From Altererythrobacter sp. C41 (lineage in GTDB: Bacteria > Pseudomonadota > Alphaproteobacteria > Sphingomonadales > Sphingomonadaceae): a DNA stretch of 64,000 nucleotides. The notes under the pieces were generated by a model, which made no database searches, had not been told where the DNA came from, and saw only the letters and a program-made list of their open reading frames with translations. Both the position numbers and the translations under genes were made by a program. Positions 10,167 through 21,344 of this stretch are shown here, piece by piece. The stretch's first letter is position 1. Every line of letters starts with the position of its first letter. The stretch lies in the NCBI RefSeq assembly GCF_016803135.1, contig NZ_JAEVFE010000001.1, positions 372,001-436,000 of the forward strand, read 5' to 3'.

Positions 10167-11326
10167 CCCAACATCCCCACGAACTTCTCGAACAGATAGA
10201 AGCTGTCCTGCGGCCCCGGGCTCGCCTCGGGATGATACTGCACCCCGAACGCCTTCTTCCCGCGGATCGCGATGCCGCAGTTGGAGCCGTCGAACAGCGA
10301 GACGTGGGTTTCCTCCACCCCCTCGGGCAGCGTCGCATTATCGACCGCGAAGCCGTGGTTCATGCTGGTGATCTCGACCACGCCGTCTTCCAGTCGCTTG
10401 ACCGGGTGGTTCGCGCCGCGATGGCCCTGGTGCATCTTGGCGGTCTTGGCGCCGGCGGCGAGGCCGAGCATCTGGTGGCCGAGGCAGATGCCGAAGATCG
10501 GCATGTCGCGCTCCAGCAGCGCCTTGATCGTCGGCACCGCGTACTCCCCGGTCGCCGCCGGATCGCCGGGGCCGTTGGAGAGGAACACGCCGTCGGGCTG
10601 GAGCGCCAGGATCTCGTCGAGCGTGGTTTGCGCCGGAACCACCGTCACCCGCGCTCCCGCCTTCACCAGGTTGCGGAAGATGTTGTCCTTGCTGCCGTAG
10701 TCGACCGCAACCACGTGCGGTTTCGCATCGCGGGGCGCGCGGCCGTAGCCGGTGCCTAGGCGCCAGTAGCCCCCTTCCCAGCTCTCGTGCTTCTCGCGGC
10801 TGACACGCTGGGCGAGGTCCATGCCCTCCAGTCCCGGCCAGTCCTGCGCGCGTTTGAGCAGCGCGGGAATATCGAAGGCGCCCTTCGGATCGTGCGCGAT
10901 CACGGCATTGGGCGCACCGTTCAGGCGGATACGGCGGGTTAGCGCGCGCGTATCGACGCCGGACAGGCCGATCTTGCCCATCGCGGCAAGCCACTCCCCG
11001 AACTCTTCGCGGGCGCGAAAGCTTGAATGCGGAGTGACCTCTTCCCGCACCACGCAGCCGACCGCGCCTTCCACCTTCGACTCGATGTCCTCGGGGTTCG
11101 CGCCGACGTTGCCGATGTGCGGAAAGGTGAACGTGACGATCTGGCCGGCATACGACGGATCGGTCATCACCTCCTGATAGCCGGTCATCGCGGTATTGAA
11201 ACATACCTCGCCCACTGCACTGCCGACGGCGCCGAAGCCATGGCCCCAAATGACCGTTCCGTCGGCCAGCACGAGGACTCCCGTCGCGCCGCTGGGTTGC
11301 GCGCGAGAGTTTGCGGGGTCTGCCAT
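10163..11326 (-). CDS. carA: carbamoyl-phosphate synthase small chain
   Basis: CarA is the glutamine amidotransferase subunit that feeds ammonia to CarB. The 387-residue protein has an N-terminal CPSase_sm domain (ADGTVIWG, GYQEVMTDPSYAGQ) and a C-terminal class-I glutaminase domain with catalytic Cys in FGICLGHQMLG and the His/Glu pair in QYHPEASPGP. The start is the ATG before ADPANSRAQ, with a CGGAG ribosome-binding site; an upstream in-frame start would add 28 unrelated residues. It is divergent from the YqeY gene across 143 bp. Confidence 0.96.
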   Translation of the reverse strand: MADPANSRAQPSGATGVLVLADGTVIWGHGFGAVGSAVGEVCFNTAMTGYQEVMTDPSYAGQIVTFTFPHIGNVGANPEDIESKVEGAVGCVVREEVTPHSSFRAREEFGEWLAAMGKIGLSGVDTRALTRRIRLNGAPNAVIAHDPKGAFDIPALLKRAQDWPGLEGMDLAQRVSREKHESWEGGYWRLGTGYGRAPRDAKPHVVAVDYGSKDNIFRNLVKAGARVTVVPAQTTLDEILALQPDGVFLSNGPGDPAATGEYAVPTIKALLERDMPIFGICLGHQMLGLAAGAKTAKMHQGHRGANHPVKRLEDGVVEITSMNHGFAVDNATLPEGVEETHVSLFDGSNCGIAIRGKKAFGVQYHPEASPGPQDSFYLFEKFVGMLG

Positions 11327-11469
11327 GTGGCGCTCCGAGTCAGGTGTTTCCGGCGATGTCGCTAAGTCGTTGCCGCTAGGCCCCGGGGGCGTGCCCGTCA
11401 ACCTGTCCAATTGCGATTTATCGGGTTAAATGCCCCGCCTGGCAAAACCCTTCCACAGAAAGAGCACCC

Positions 11470-11922
11470 ATGATCCGCGACGATATCAAGCAAGCCACCG
11501 TCCAGGCGATGAAGGCGGGCGACAAGCCGCGCACCGCCGCGCTGCGCCTGATCTCCGCCAGGATTAAGGATCGCGATATCGAGATGCGCACTTCCGCCAA
11601 GGAAGTGAACGACGACGATCTGGTGACCGAAGTGCTGCAGAAGATGGCCAAGCAGCGCCGCGAATCGATCCAGATGTATGAGGAAGGCGGCCGCGAGGAA
11701 CTCGCGCAGCAGGAGCGCGACGAGCTCGCCGTGATCGAGGAATTCCTGCCCCAGATGATGGACGAGGCGGCCACCCGCGCGGCGATCGAGGACGTGAAGA
11801 GTGGCCTCGGCGCCTCCTCGATCAAGGACATGGGCCGCGTCATGGCCGAACTGAAAGCCCGACATGGCGCCGTGCTCGACATGAGCAAGGCCAGCGGCTG
11901 GGTGAAGGAAGCGCTGAGCTGA
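11470..11922 (+). CDS. GatB/YqeY domain protein
   Basis: A 150-residue YqeY-type protein resembling the tail domain of the tRNA amidotransferase subunit GatB, and presumably tRNA-related. Typical features are the N-terminal MIRDDIKQA helix, the AALRLISARIKD segment, a central QRRESIQMYEEGGRE and the C-terminal DMGRVMAELKARHG. Standalone YqeY often precedes dnaG in alphaproteobacteria, as here, although a DUF559 element now separates them. Confidence 0.9.
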   Translation: MIRDDIKQATVQAMKAGDKPRTAALRLISARIKDRDIEMRTSAKEVNDDDLVTEVLQKMAKQRRESIQMYEEGGREELAQQERDELAVIEEFLPQMMDEAATRAAIEDVKSGLGASSIKDMGRVMAELKARHGAVLDMSKASGWVKEALS

Positions 11923-11931
11923 GACAAAACA

Positions 11932-11965
11932 CCCCTCCCGCTTGCGGGAGGGGTTGGGGGAGGGC
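11932..11965 (+). repeat. left 34-bp inverted repeat of DUF559 element
   Basis: Palindrome at 11932-11953 (CCCCTCCCGC, short centre, GCGGGAGGGG) followed by a TTGGGGGAGGGC tail. It starts 9 bp after the YqeY stop, so it may also act as that gene's terminator hairpin, although no T-run follows. Confidence 0.8.
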
Positions 11966-11969
11966 CTGT

Positions 11970-12359
11970 TTGGACAAAGGTTACATACGACCGACTAGCC
12001 GCTCGCGCGAACTGCGCGTCAATCCCACCGACGCCGAAACCAAACTCTGGTCCTGCTTGCGCTCAAAACAAGTCGCCGGTGTCCGCTTCAACCGGCAATA
12101 TCCCGTGGGCCCTTACATCTGCGACTTTGCCGCTCGATCGAAGGGATTGATCATAGAGGTCGATGGCGGACAGCATGCCACGGCCTCTTCGTACGACTCG
12201 GCCCGGACATGCTATATCGAGGCGCGCGGCTACCGCGTCCTCCGCTTCTGGAACAACGATGTGCTGAACAACCTCGAAGGTGTGATCCACGAGATCGAGC
12301 GTGTGCTCGCCGAACTGGGAACGCGCGATATGTCCAAGCCTCGGGGCAGCGACTGGTGA
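11970..12359 (+). CDS. DUF559 (Vsr-like PD-(D/E)XK) endonuclease-fold protein
   Basis: A 129-residue protein of the DUF559 family, related to very-short-patch-repair nucleases. The RELRVNPTDAETKLW start, the YPVGPYICDFAARSKGL strand with the first acidic residue, the IIEVDGGQH core and the GYRVLRFWNNDVLNNLEGV segment are the family pattern; D in ICDF, E and D in EVDG and the following Q would form the metal site. Translation appears to start at a TTG. No methylase partner is present. It sits inside the inverted-repeat pair, so its DNA substrate may be those repeats; that is inference. Confidence 0.8.
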   Translation: MDKGYIRPTSRSRELRVNPTDAETKLWSCLRSKQVAGVRFNRQYPVGPYICDFAARSKGLIIEVDGGQHATASSYDSARTCYIEARGYRVLRFWNNDVLNNLEGVIHEIERVLAELGTRDMSKPRGSDW

Positions 12360-12373
12360 GCGTTGTTCGGCAT

Positions 12374-12407
12374 GCCCTCCCCCAGCCCCTCCCGCGAGCG
12401 GGAGGGG
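12374..12407 (-). repeat. right 34-bp inverted repeat of DUF559 element
   Basis: Inverted copy of 11932-11965 with 32 of 34 bases identical. Its outer arm ends in a purine-rich GGAGGGG that runs into AG and then, four bases later, the dnaG GTG start, so the repeat supplies dnaG's Shine-Dalgarno sequence. Confidence 0.8.
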
Positions 12408-12413
12408 AGTAGA

Positions 12414-14279
12414 GTGCTCTCCCCCCAATGGCTGGACGAACTGCGTGCGCGGGTGACGCTTTCGAGCGTCATCATGCGCACGACCAAGCTCCAGCGCGCG
12501 GGGCGGGAGTGGAAGGCGTGCTGCCCGTTCCATAACGAGAAGACGCCCAGCTTCACCGTCAGCGACGAGAAGGGGTTCTACCACTGCTTCGGCTGCGGCG
12601 CACATGGCGACGTGATCCGCTGGATGACCGACCAGCGCGGCCTTTCCTTCATGGACGCGGTTAAGGAACTTGCGGCCGAAGCGGGATTGGAAGTCCCCGC
12701 GCCCGACCCGCGCGCGGCGCAGCGGGCGGAAGAACGGGCGGGTCTGCACGACGTGACCCAGGCAGCACAGGACTGGTTCGTCGCAGCCCTCGAAGGGCCC
12801 GGAGGCGCCAGAGCGCGCGACTATCTGCAAACGCGTGGATTTAACGCGCGCACCGTCGAACGCTTCGGCTTCGGGTTCGCGCCGAACGAGCGGCAGGCGC
12901 TCAAAGTCGCCCTTTCGGGATTTGACGAAAAGCTGCTGATCGAGGCGGGCCTGAGAATTGCGGTCGAGGAACGCGAGCCCTACGACCGCTTTCGCAATCG
13001 CCTGATGCTGCCTATCCATGACGCGCGCGGGAGGGTGATCGCGTTCGGCGGGCGCATCCTCGAGGCGGACACCAACGCACCCAAGTACCTCAATTCGCCC
13101 GACACGCCCTTGTTCGACAAGGGCCGCACGCTCTACAACCTGCACCGCGCGGGTCCCGCCTCGCGGCAGACGGGGCGGATGATCGTCGTCGAAGGCTACA
13201 TGGACGTGATCGCGCTTGCCGCGCACGGATTCGAGGATGCGGTGGCGCCGCTCGGTACCGCGCTGACCGAGCGGCAGATCGAACTGCTCTGGCGCATGGT
13301 CGAGACGCCGATCCTGTGCTTCGACGGCGATGCTGCCGGCCAGCGCGCCGCCATGCGCGCGATCGAACGTGCCCTGCCCCTGCTCCGCCCGGCCCATTCG
13401 CTGGCGATCGTGCGCCTCCCCTCCGGGCTCGATCCCGACGACCTGCTGCGCGCTAAGGGTAAAGGCGCGATGGAGAAGTTGCTCGCCGAACCGGCCACTC
13501 TGCTCGACACGTTGTGGGAGTTCGAACGCGCCGCGCAGCCGCTGAACACACCCGAGGACAAGGCCGGCCTCAAGCAGCGCCTGATCGATCACGTGGAGAA
13601 AATCGAGCATCCGGATATCCGCGCCCTCTACAAGCGCGACTTGCTGGAGCGCTTCTCCGCCTTCGCCTTCCCGCGCCGTGAACGCGCACGGGGCGACTGG
13701 CGCAAGCCGGCGGCACCGAGGCTTTCACCCGACGCCGCGCGGCGACTGCGCGGAGCGCGGGAGGGTTCGCGCGACCAGCTCGTCTCCGCGGTGATCGCCG
13801 GATTGGTCCGTTTTCCAGAGGAGGCGCTGCGCCACGCGGAGCAGCTCGGACGCTTCGCACAGATGGACGCTAAGTCGGGCCCGCTGGTCGATGCGATACT
13901 CGAAGCGGTGGAAATGCTTGAACCGGGAGAGATTTTCCCCATATCGTCGCTCGACGGTCCCGTCGCGCCGCCGGATAACACCCGTTTCGCCTTCCTCAAT
14001 GAAGGCATCGATCCGCAAGACGCGCGCGAACAGTTGGCCGAAGCCGTAGCGTTGCTGGTCGAAAGGCCCGCGCTGGAAGCTGCGCTTTCCGCAGCCACTG
14101 CGCGATTCGAAGCCGACCCTGAAGGAGCTTTCGCCGAGCAGCAGAGGCTGCTCAAACGAAAGCTGGAATTCGAGCGACGACTCGGGCAAATGGCAAGCCG
14201 AAGGGCTGCTTCGGCGGCCCAAACTGATTCAACGCGCCGGCGGGAGACAGGGTCCGCCAACGGCGCAGAAACGGACTGA
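12414..14279 (+). CDS. dnaG: DNA primase
   Basis: DnaG makes RNA primers at the replication fork. The 621-residue protein has an N-terminal CHC2 zinc domain (C37, H40, C58, C61), a primase core with Toprim acidic motifs ([22 protein letters not shown]), and a C-terminal helicase-binding region. The GTG start ([10 protein letters not shown]) matches the usual N-terminus; the frame is open further upstream through the DUF559 repeat but is not homologous there. GGAGGGGAG at 12401-12409 is the ribosome-binding site. It is followed 10 bp later by rpoD. Confidence 0.95.
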   Translation: MLSPQWLDELRARVTLSSVIMRTTKLQRAGREWKACCPFHNEKTPSFTVSDEKGFYHCFGCGAHGDVIRWMTDQRGLSFMDAVKELAAEAGLEVPAPDPRAAQRAEERAGLHDVTQAAQDWFVAALEGPGGARARDYLQTRGFNARTVERFGFGFAPNERQALKVALSGFDEKLLIEAGLRIAVEEREPYDRFRNRLMLPIHDARGRVIAFGGRILEADTNAPKYLNSPDTPLFDKGRTLYNLHRAGPASRQTGRMIVVEGYMDVIALAAHGFEDAVAPLGTALTERQIELLWRMVETPILCFDGDAAGQRAAMRAIERALPLLRPAHSLAIVRLPSGLDPDDLLRAKGKGAMEKLLAEPATLLDTLWEFERAAQPLNTPEDKAGLKQRLIDHVEKIEHPDIRALYKRDLLERFSAFAFPRRERARGDWRKPAAPRLSPDAARRLRGAREGSRDQLVSAVIAGLVRFPEEALRHAEQLGRFAQMDAKSGPLVDAILEAVEMLEPGEIFPISSLDGPVAPPDNTRFAFLNEGIDPQDAREQLAEAVALLVERPALEAALSAATARFEADPEGAFAEQQRLLKRKLEFERRLGQMASRRAASAAQTDSTRRRETGSANGAETD

Positions 14280-14289
14280 ACGCACCTCC

Positions 14290-16323
<2,034 letters not shown>

Positions 16324-16422
16324 TCCGGGTACGGGAACCGTTCGCTCGGTCAGTCGTTATTGAAGTCCAGACGATGTAAAAATCGACTGGATATGAAGTT
16401 TCTCTCAGGAGAAGCTATCAGG

Positions 16423-16453
16423 AGCCCCGGTGCCGAATGGCGCCGGGGCTTTT
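16423..16453 (+). terminator. rho-independent terminator after rpoD
   Basis: A 12-bp stem (AGCCCCGGTGCC with GGCGCCGGGGCT, one G-U pair) closes a GAAT loop and is followed by TTTTG. It is 100 bp downstream of the rpoD stop and 97 bp upstream of rpiB. Confidence 0.85.
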
Positions 16454-16549
16454 GCTTCAGTGGCCCGTGCGGCGCCAGCAAGCGAGCCTTGCCGGGGACA
16501 AGGCCGGTTTGCGGTGGCGACATGGCCCGCGAATCACTATGGGGACGCC

Positions 16550-16987
16550 ATGCGTATCGCCATTGCCTCCGACCATGCTGCCATCGAGATGAAAGCCGCC
16601 CTGCGCGAGTGGCTGATCGAGGAAGGCCATGAAGTCGCCGATCTCGGCCCCGACAGTCACGACAGCGTCGACTATCCCGACTTTGGCTACAAGCTCGCAG
16701 CCGTTGTCGCGGAAGGAACCGCCGAGCACGGGATCGCGCTGTGCGGATCGGGGATCGGCATCTCGATCGCCGTGAACCGCAACCCGGCCGTGCGCTGCGC
16801 GCTGGTGTCCGAGCCGCTCTCCGCCAGTCTCGCGCGCGAACACAACAACGCCAACTGCCTCGCCATCGGGGCACGGCTGATCGGTATCGAGATGGCCAAG
16901 GCCTGCGTTGCCGCCTTTCTCGGAACCGAATTCGGCGGCGGCCGCCATCAGCGCCGCGTCGACAAGCTATCGAACCCCAGTTGCTGA
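16550..16987 (+). CDS. rpiB: ribose-5-phosphate isomerase B
   Basis: RpiB interconverts ribose-5-phosphate and ribulose-5-phosphate in the pentose phosphate pathway. The 145-residue protein starts [11 protein letters not shown], and has the catalytic-Cys block [15 protein letters not shown] and the [15 protein letters not shown] motif of the RpiB/LacAB family. The ATG has a GGGG-rich upstream sequence; earlier in-frame codons are not homologous. It lies 8 bp before glyA and heads the glyA-nrdR operon. Confidence 0.93.
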   Translation: MRIAIASDHAAIEMKAALREWLIEEGHEVADLGPDSHDSVDYPDFGYKLAAVVAEGTAEHGIALCGSGIGISIAVNRNPAVRCALVSEPLSASLAREHNNANCLAIGARLIGIEMAKACVAAFLGTEFGGGRHQRRVDKLSNPSC

Positions 16988-16995
16988 GGAATTTC

Positions 16996-18306
16996 ATGAG
17001 CACCGCCGAAGCCGCCACCGCCGACATCATGCGCCGTTTCTGGACCGATACGCTCGCCGAAGCCGATCCGGAGATCGCCGAGGCGGTCCAGAACGAGCTC
17101 AAGCGCCAGCGCAACAAGATCGAACTGATCGCGAGCGAAAACATCGCCAGCCGCGCGGTGCTGGAGGCGACCGGCAGCGTCTTCACCAACAAATATGCCG
17201 AGGGCTATCCGGGCAAGCGCTACTACGGCGGTTGCGATTATGCCGACGTGGTAGAAACGCTGGCGATCGAGCGCGCGAAGCAGCTCTTCGGGTGCGATTT
17301 CGCCAACGTCCAGCCCAACAGCGGCAGCCAGATGAACCAAGCGGTGTTCCTCGCGCTGCTGGAGCCGGGTGATACTTTCATGGGGCTCGACCTCAACTCG
17401 GGCGGGCACCTGACACACGGGTCGCCGGTGAACATGAGCGGCAAGTGGTTCAACGTCGTGCCCTACGGCGTGCGCAAGGACGACGAACTGCTCGACATGG
17501 AGCAGGTCGAGCGGCTCGCGCAGGAGCACAAGCCCAAGCTCATCATCGCCGGCGGCACCGCCTATTCGCGCCAGTGGGATTTCGCGAAGTTCCGCGAGAT
17601 CGCGGACGCCGTGGGCGCCTACCTGATGGTGGACATGTCGCACTTCGCCGGTCTCGTCGCCGGAGGTGCGCACCCCTCCCCCTTCCCGCACGCCCATGTC
17701 GCGACGACCACCACGCACAAGAGCCTTCGCGGCCCCCGCTCGGGCGTGATCCTCACGAACGACGAGGACATCGCGAAAAAGGTCAACAGCGCGGTATTCC
17801 CCGGCATGCAGGGTGGCCCCTTGATGCATGTCGTCACCGCGAAGGCGGTCGCCTTCCGTGAAGCGCTGCGGCCCGAGTTCAAGAGCTATGCCGCGCGCGT
17901 GGTCGAGAATGCCAAGGCACTGGCCGCTAGCCTCGAAGAAAACGGTCTGCGCATCGTCTCGGGCGGCACCGACAACCACCTGATGCTGGTCGACCTGACC
18001 GCCAAGGACGTGACCGGTAAAGCGGCCGAGAAAGGCCTCGACCGGGCCTGGCTCACCTGTAACAAGAACGGCATTCCGTTCGACACGCGCAGCCCCTTCG
18101 TAACCAGCGGTGTCCGCCTCGGCACGCCCGCGGGCACAACGCGCGGCTTCGGCCCGGCCGAATTCCGCAAGGTCGGCGCGCTGATCGCCGAGGTGGTGGA
18201 CGGCCTCGCCAAGAACGGGCCCGACGGCGACGCGCAGATCGAGGAGCGCGTGCGCGGCAAGGTGAACGAGCTGTGCGACGCTTTCCCCGTCTATCCGGGA
18301 ATGTGA
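16996..18306 (+). CDS. glyA: serine hydroxymethyltransferase
   Basis: GlyA converts serine and tetrahydrofolate to glycine and methylene-tetrahydrofolate, using pyridoxal phosphate. It is 436 residues. Hallmarks: [17 protein letters not shown] near residue 48, the [11 protein letters not shown] loop, [11 protein letters not shown], and the PLP lysine in [14 protein letters not shown]. It starts at the ATG after AGGAATTTC. It sits between rpiB and nrdR with short gaps, so it probably belongs to one transcript. No glycine riboswitch is seen. Confidence 0.97.
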   Translation: MSTAEAATADIMRRFWTDTLAEADPEIAEAVQNELKRQRNKIELIASENIASRAVLEATGSVFTNKYAEGYPGKRYYGGCDYADVVETLAIERAKQLFGCDFANVQPNSGSQMNQAVFLALLEPGDTFMGLDLNSGGHLTHGSPVNMSGKWFNVVPYGVRKDDELLDMEQVERLAQEHKPKLIIAGGTAYSRQWDFAKFREIADAVGAYLMVDMSHFAGLVAGGAHPSPFPHAHVATTTTHKSLRGPRSGVILTNDEDIAKKVNSAVFPGMQGGPLMHVVTAKAVAFREALRPEFKSYAARVVENAKALAASLEENGLRIVSGGTDNHLMLVDLTAKDVTGKAAEKGLDRAWLTCNKNGIPFDTRSPFVTSGVRLGTPAGTTRGFGPAEFRKVGALIAEVVDGLAKNGPDGDAQIEERVRGKVNELCDAFPVYPGM

Positions 18307-18312
18307 TGCGCG

Positions 18313-18777
18313 ATGCGATGCCCCTTCTGCGCGCATGACGACAGCCAGGTAAAGGATAGCCGCCCCACCGAAGACGGCACCGCGATCCGTCGCCGCCGCC
18401 AGTGCACGAGCTGCGGCGCACGGTTCACTACGTTCGAACGCGTGCAACTGCGCGAAGTGACGATCATCAAATCGGGCGATCGCCGCGAAGCTTTCGACCG
18501 ATCGAAGCTCGAGCAGTCGGTCGCACTCGCCTGCCGCAAGCGCGGGATCGAGCAGGAGCGGATCGACCAGCTCATCTCCGGCATCCAGCGCCAGGTGGAG
18601 ACGGCGGGCGACAGCGAAGTCCCCTCCGCCCGCATCGGCGAACTGGTGATGGACGGCCTGCGCCAGATCGACAGCGTCGCCTACATCCGCTTCGCCAGCG
18701 TCTATCGCGACTTCAGCGAGGCAAAGGACTTCGAGGAATTCGCCAGCACCGTGCGGGATGCGGGCGGCGATGGCTGA
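18313..18777 (+). CDS. nrdR: transcriptional repressor NrdR
   Basis: NrdR represses ribonucleotide reductase genes in response to ATP/dATP. The 154-residue protein has an N-terminal zinc ribbon (C3, C6, C31, C34) and an ATP-cone domain (about 50-140, starting [17 protein letters not shown] in outline). Length and order are standard. It starts 6 bp after glyA. Its last codons overlap the start of the GIY-YIG/TrmJ gene by 8 bp. Confidence 0.96.
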   Translation: MRCPFCAHDDSQVKDSRPTEDGTAIRRRRQCTSCGARFTTFERVQLREVTIIKSGDRREAFDRSKLEQSVALACRKRGIEQERIDQLISGIQRQVETAGDSEVPSARIGELVMDGLRQIDSVAYIRFASVYRDFSEAKDFEEFASTVRDAGGDG

Positions 18778-19912
18778 GCCGTTCTGGACCTATATGCTGC
18801 GGTGTGCGGATGGCAGCTACTATGCCGGGCATACCGATGATCTTGAAGCGCGGATGGCGCAGCACGCCGAGGGGACGCTGGGCGGATATACTGCAAAGCG
18901 GCGACCGGTAACGTTGGTGTGGTCGACGGACTTTCCCACGCGGGATGAAGCCTTCGATGCCGAACGGCAACTCAAGGGCTGGTCGAGGGCAAAGAAGGAA
19001 GCTCTGGTTGCAGGCGACTGGCATCTCGTAAGCCGACTCGCCCCTAGCCGCAGATCCCTTCGAGACGAGGCTTCGACAAGCTCAGCCTCTCCTCAGGATG
19101 AGCGGGATAAAAAAAAATCCGCTCATCCTGAGGAGCGACTGAGCAAGCCCGCGTCAGCGGGCGCATCGAAGGCGTGTCTCGAAGGGCCCGTCATCGTCCT
19201 CGTCCGCCCCCAGCTTGGGGAGAACATCGGCAAGGCAGCGCGGGCCATGCTCAATTTCGGGCTGACCGAAATGCGGCTCGTGGCCCCGCGCGACGGGTGG
19301 CCCAATCCCAGCGCGGGGCCGGCAGCCTCCGGCGCGGACCACGTGCTGGAAAACGCCACCGTTCACCAAACGCTGGCCGACGCTGTCGCCGACTGCGCAC
19401 ACGTCTATGCGACCACCGTTCGCAAGAGGGGTGTGACGAAGCCCGTGGTAACGCCGGAAAAGGCGGCGACTGAAATTGCCAGCGCGCAGGGGCGCTCCGC
19501 GATCGTGTTCGGGCCCGAGCGCTCCGGCCTCGAAACCGACGATGTCGCCCTCGCCCGCGCGATCGTGACGGTGCCGATCAATCCCGAGTTCGGCTCGCTC
19601 AACCTCGCCCAGGCGGTGATCCTGTGCGCTTACGAATGGTCGAAGACCCAGTGGGACGGCGGCACGCTGGTGCAGCCCACAGGGGAGGACCTGCTCCCGC
19701 CGGCACCCCAGGAAGAACTGGAGGGGATGATGCGCCAGCTCGAAACCATGCTCGAGCCGCGGGGCTATTTCCTGCCGGAAAGCCGAGCCGCGGCAACGCG
19801 GCGAACCTTGCGGACGATGCTGACCAAGCCGGGCTGGAACCATCTGGAGGTACGAACGATGCGCGGAGTGTTGTCGAGCCTCGCAAAACCTCCTCGGGGC
19901 GAGCGCACCTAA
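18770..19912 (+). CDS. trmJ: GIY-YIG domain fused to TrmJ-type tRNA/rRNA 2'-O-methyltransferase
   Basis: A 380-residue composite protein. Residues 1-90 form a complete GIY-YIG (UPF0213-like) nuclease domain ([21 protein letters not shown]). Residues 91-139 are a low-complexity linker encoded by an intergenic inverted repeat. Residues 140-380 are a SPOUT methyltransferase of the TrmH/TrmJ family ([43 protein letters not shown]), which methylates position 32 of tRNAs. No in-frame ATG, GTG or TTG lies between the linker and the SPOUT domain, so it must be made as a fusion. The start ATG overlaps the nrdR stop; another ATG four codons earlier is possible. Confidence 0.85.
   Translation: MAEPFWTYMLRCADGSYYAGHTDDLEARMAQHAEGTLGGYTAKRRPVTLVWSTDFPTRDEAFDAERQLKGWSRAKKEALVAGDWHLVSRLAPSRRSLRDEASTSSASPQDERDKKKSAHPEERLSKPASAGASKACLEGPVIVLVRPQLGENIGKAARAMLNFGLTEMRLVAPRDGWPNPSAGPAASGADHVLENATVHQTLADAVADCAHVYATTVRKRGVTKPVVTPEKAATEIASAQGRSAIVFGPERSGLETDDVALARAIVTVPINPEFGSLNLAQAVILCAYEWSKTQWDGGTLVQPTGEDLLPPAPQEELEGMMRQLETMLEPRGYFLPESRAAATRRTLRTMLTKPGWNHLEVRTMRGVLSSLAKPPRGERT
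19089..19135. repeat. inverted repeat inside the GIY-YIG/TrmJ linker
   Basis: Perfect 17-bp arms (CTCCTCAGGATGAGCGG and its complement) flank a short A-rich loop with a run of nine A at 19109-19117. Sequence just outside (TTCGACAAGCTCAG at about 19073-19086) matches the repeat unit seen again at 32214-32307, so this is a dispersed intergenic repeat that is now translated. Confidence 0.8.
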
Positions 19913-20220
19913 CGCCGCAGCCGGTCCCATTCCTCGAGTTCGTAAGCGATCGAGGTTTCGACCAGAAGATCCCAGAGTTCGGCAATTTTTTCACGAGGAA
20001 GGCCGCGGGAGGCTGCATCGCCAGCAACCGCGCCGATCACCGCCACCTTGCGGGCTTCATCGCGCACGGTGTCGCGCGATTGCTTGATCCGGGCGGCGGC
20101 GCGCATATAGCCGAAACGGCGGTCGAGCAGCGCTATCAGTTCACGATCGGTCGCGTCGACGCCGATCCGCACCTCGCGCATGTCGGTGCAATCGTCGGGC
20201 AGTTTGAAGTCGTCGGTCAT
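19909..20220 (-). CDS. chorismate mutase (AroQ fold)
   Basis: A 103-residue all-helical chorismate mutase of the PchB-like AroQ class, which converts chorismate to prephenate for Phe/Tyr synthesis; isochorismate-pyruvate lyase is a possible alternative. Conserved features: MREVRIGVDATDRELIALL, the RFGYMRAAARIK segment with the binding Arg/Lys, VRDEARK, and the C-terminal VETSIAYELEEWD helix. The start is the ATG before TDDFKLPDD; earlier in-frame codons are non-homologous. It converges on trmJ with a 4-bp overlap of stop codons and is divergent from rpsD. Confidence 0.85.
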   Translation of the reverse strand: MTDDFKLPDDCTDMREVRIGVDATDRELIALLDRRFGYMRAAARIKQSRDTVRDEARKVAVIGAVAGDAASRGLPREKIAELWDLLVETSIAYELEEWDRLRR

Positions 20221-20270
20221 ACCTGCGCCCTGCCCCGAGCGGCTGGGTTTGTCGAGCGCCCATCGCGTGC

Positions 20271-20298
20271 TTGACGCACCGCGCAATCCTGCTAGACG
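20271..20298 (+). promoter_or_regulatory. candidate rpsD promoter
   Basis: TTGACG, 16 bp, TAGACG, a plausible sigma-70 arrangement in the chorismate mutase-rpsD divergent gap, about 130 bp before the rpsD ATG. This assignment is by pattern only. Confidence 0.35.
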
Positions 20299-20427
20299 CG
20301 CGCCTTCGCGAATTTGGTCCCGCATCCCGGTGAAGCGGTGGCCGCGCCTGGCGAATGGGTCGGGCGGGCGATGCCGGGTTCAAGCGCTACCGCTGGGGTA
20401 GCGACAGCAAATCGAAGGACACGACTT

Positions 20428-21042
20428 ATGTCGAAGCGCAAGAGCGCCAAGCACAAACTTGACCGCCGGATGGGCGAAAACATCTGGGGTCGTCCGAATT
20501 CCCCGGTCAACAAGCGTTCCTACGGCCCCGGCCAGCATGGCCAGCGCCGCAAGGGCAAGATGAGCGACTACGGCCTGCAGCTCCGCGCCAAGCAGAAGCT
20601 CAAGGGCTACTACGGCGACGTCACCGAGAAGCAGTTCAAGCGCACCTACCAGGAAGCGTCCAGCATGAAGGGCGACACGAGCCAGAACCTGATCGGTCTG
20701 CTCGAGCGCCGTCTGGACATGGTCGTCTATCGCGCCAAGTTCGCGCCGACGATCTTCGCCGCGCGCCAGATCGTCAACCACGGGCACATCCGCGTGAACG
20801 GCGTGAAGTGCAACATCGCGAGCCGCCGCATCAACATTGGCGACGTCATCAGCCTGGGCGACAAGGCCAAGGAAATGGCGCTGGTGATCGAGGCGCAGAG
20901 CCTGGCCGAGCGTGACATCCCCGACTACGTCGCGCCCGACGGCACCGACAAGGTCACCTACACCCGCGTGCCCACGCTGGACGAGGTGCCTTACCCGGTG
21001 ACGATGGAACCGAACCTGGTCGTCGAGTTCTACTCGCGCTGA
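20428..21042 (+). CDS. rpsD: 30S ribosomal protein S4
   Basis: S4 nucleates assembly of the 30S body by binding 16S rRNA. The 204-residue length is exact for the family. It starts [20 protein letters not shown], has the [15 protein letters not shown] helix at the start of the S4 RNA-binding domain, and ends LVVEFYSR. It is encoded alone, away from the alpha operon, as in other alphaproteobacteria. The frame is open upstream but not homologous. A strong terminator follows. Confidence 0.98.
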   Translation: MSKRKSAKHKLDRRMGENIWGRPNSPVNKRSYGPGQHGQRRKGKMSDYGLQLRAKQKLKGYYGDVTEKQFKRTYQEASSMKGDTSQNLIGLLERRLDMVVYRAKFAPTIFAARQIVNHGHIRVNGVKCNIASRRINIGDVISLGDKAKEMALVIEAQSLAERDIPDYVAPDGTDKVTYTRVPTLDEVPYPVTMEPNLVVEFYSR

Positions 21043-21066
21043 TCCGGCTTCCGACTACGGAACGAG

Positions 21067-21097
21067 AAAAAGGCGGTCCCGCGGGGCCGCCTTTTTT
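21067..21097 (+). terminator. rho-independent terminator after rpsD
   Basis: A GC stem (AGGCGGTCCC with GGGGCCGCCT, one wobble pair) lies between an A-run and a T6 run, 24 bp after the rpsD stop. The symmetric A/T tracts could also stop leftward transcription. Confidence 0.85.
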
Positions 21098-21161
21098 CTA
21101 TTCGTCGCAAGATTACAGAAGCTTAGGAACCAGTCGCAAGTTTGCGATTTTCCCCTGAGCT

Positions 21162-21344
21162 ATGACGAAATACCGTTTCGTAACCCCTCACCGCAAGGGC
21201 AAGTGGTACCCCGATCTCAGGCAGGCACAGCTCTTCGCCAACTCGATCGGCGCGGGTTTCCTGGAACGGCTTACGGGCCGCTTCGTGGCCTATCCCGGCA
21301 CCAGCCTGGAAGCGGCCGAGCCTCCGGATCAGTCGGCGAAATAG
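21162..21344 (+). CDS. small conserved-looking hypothetical protein
   Basis: A 60-residue basic soluble protein beginning [16 protein letters not shown] and containing a compact [21 protein letters not shown] segment. It has no membrane helix or signal peptide and no recognised domain. Codon use fits the genome. It overlaps the 3' end of convergent tgt by 16 bp. Function unknown; the plausible fold and ATG start support a real gene. Confidence 0.55.
   Translation: MTKYRFVTPHRKGKWYPDLRQAQLFANSIGAGFLERLTGRFVAYPGTSLEAAEPPDQSAK

Larger units (their letters stand above)
11932..12407. mobile_element. DUF559 nuclease element bounded by inverted 34-bp repeats
   Basis: A 476-bp unit in which one small nuclease gene lies between two inverted copies of the same 34-bp sequence, differing at 2 of 34 positions. 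Each copy is a palindrome (CCCCTCCCGC.. pairing with ..GCGGGAGGGG) plus a G-rich tail, with the tails facing inward. It separates the YqeY gene from dnaG, which are normally adjacent. The repeat layout resembles REP elements; mobility is inferred and no target-site duplication was seen. Confidence 0.55.

Noticed and set aside
12363-12413. Upstream TTG start for dnaG
   Set aside because: It would translate the palindromic repeat; the conserved N-terminus begins at the GTG at 12414 with a strong ribosome-binding site.
19109-19117. Programmed -1 frameshift at the A-run
   Set aside because: The frame is already continuous from the GIY-YIG domain to TrmJ, so no shift is needed. Slippage remains possible but is not required.
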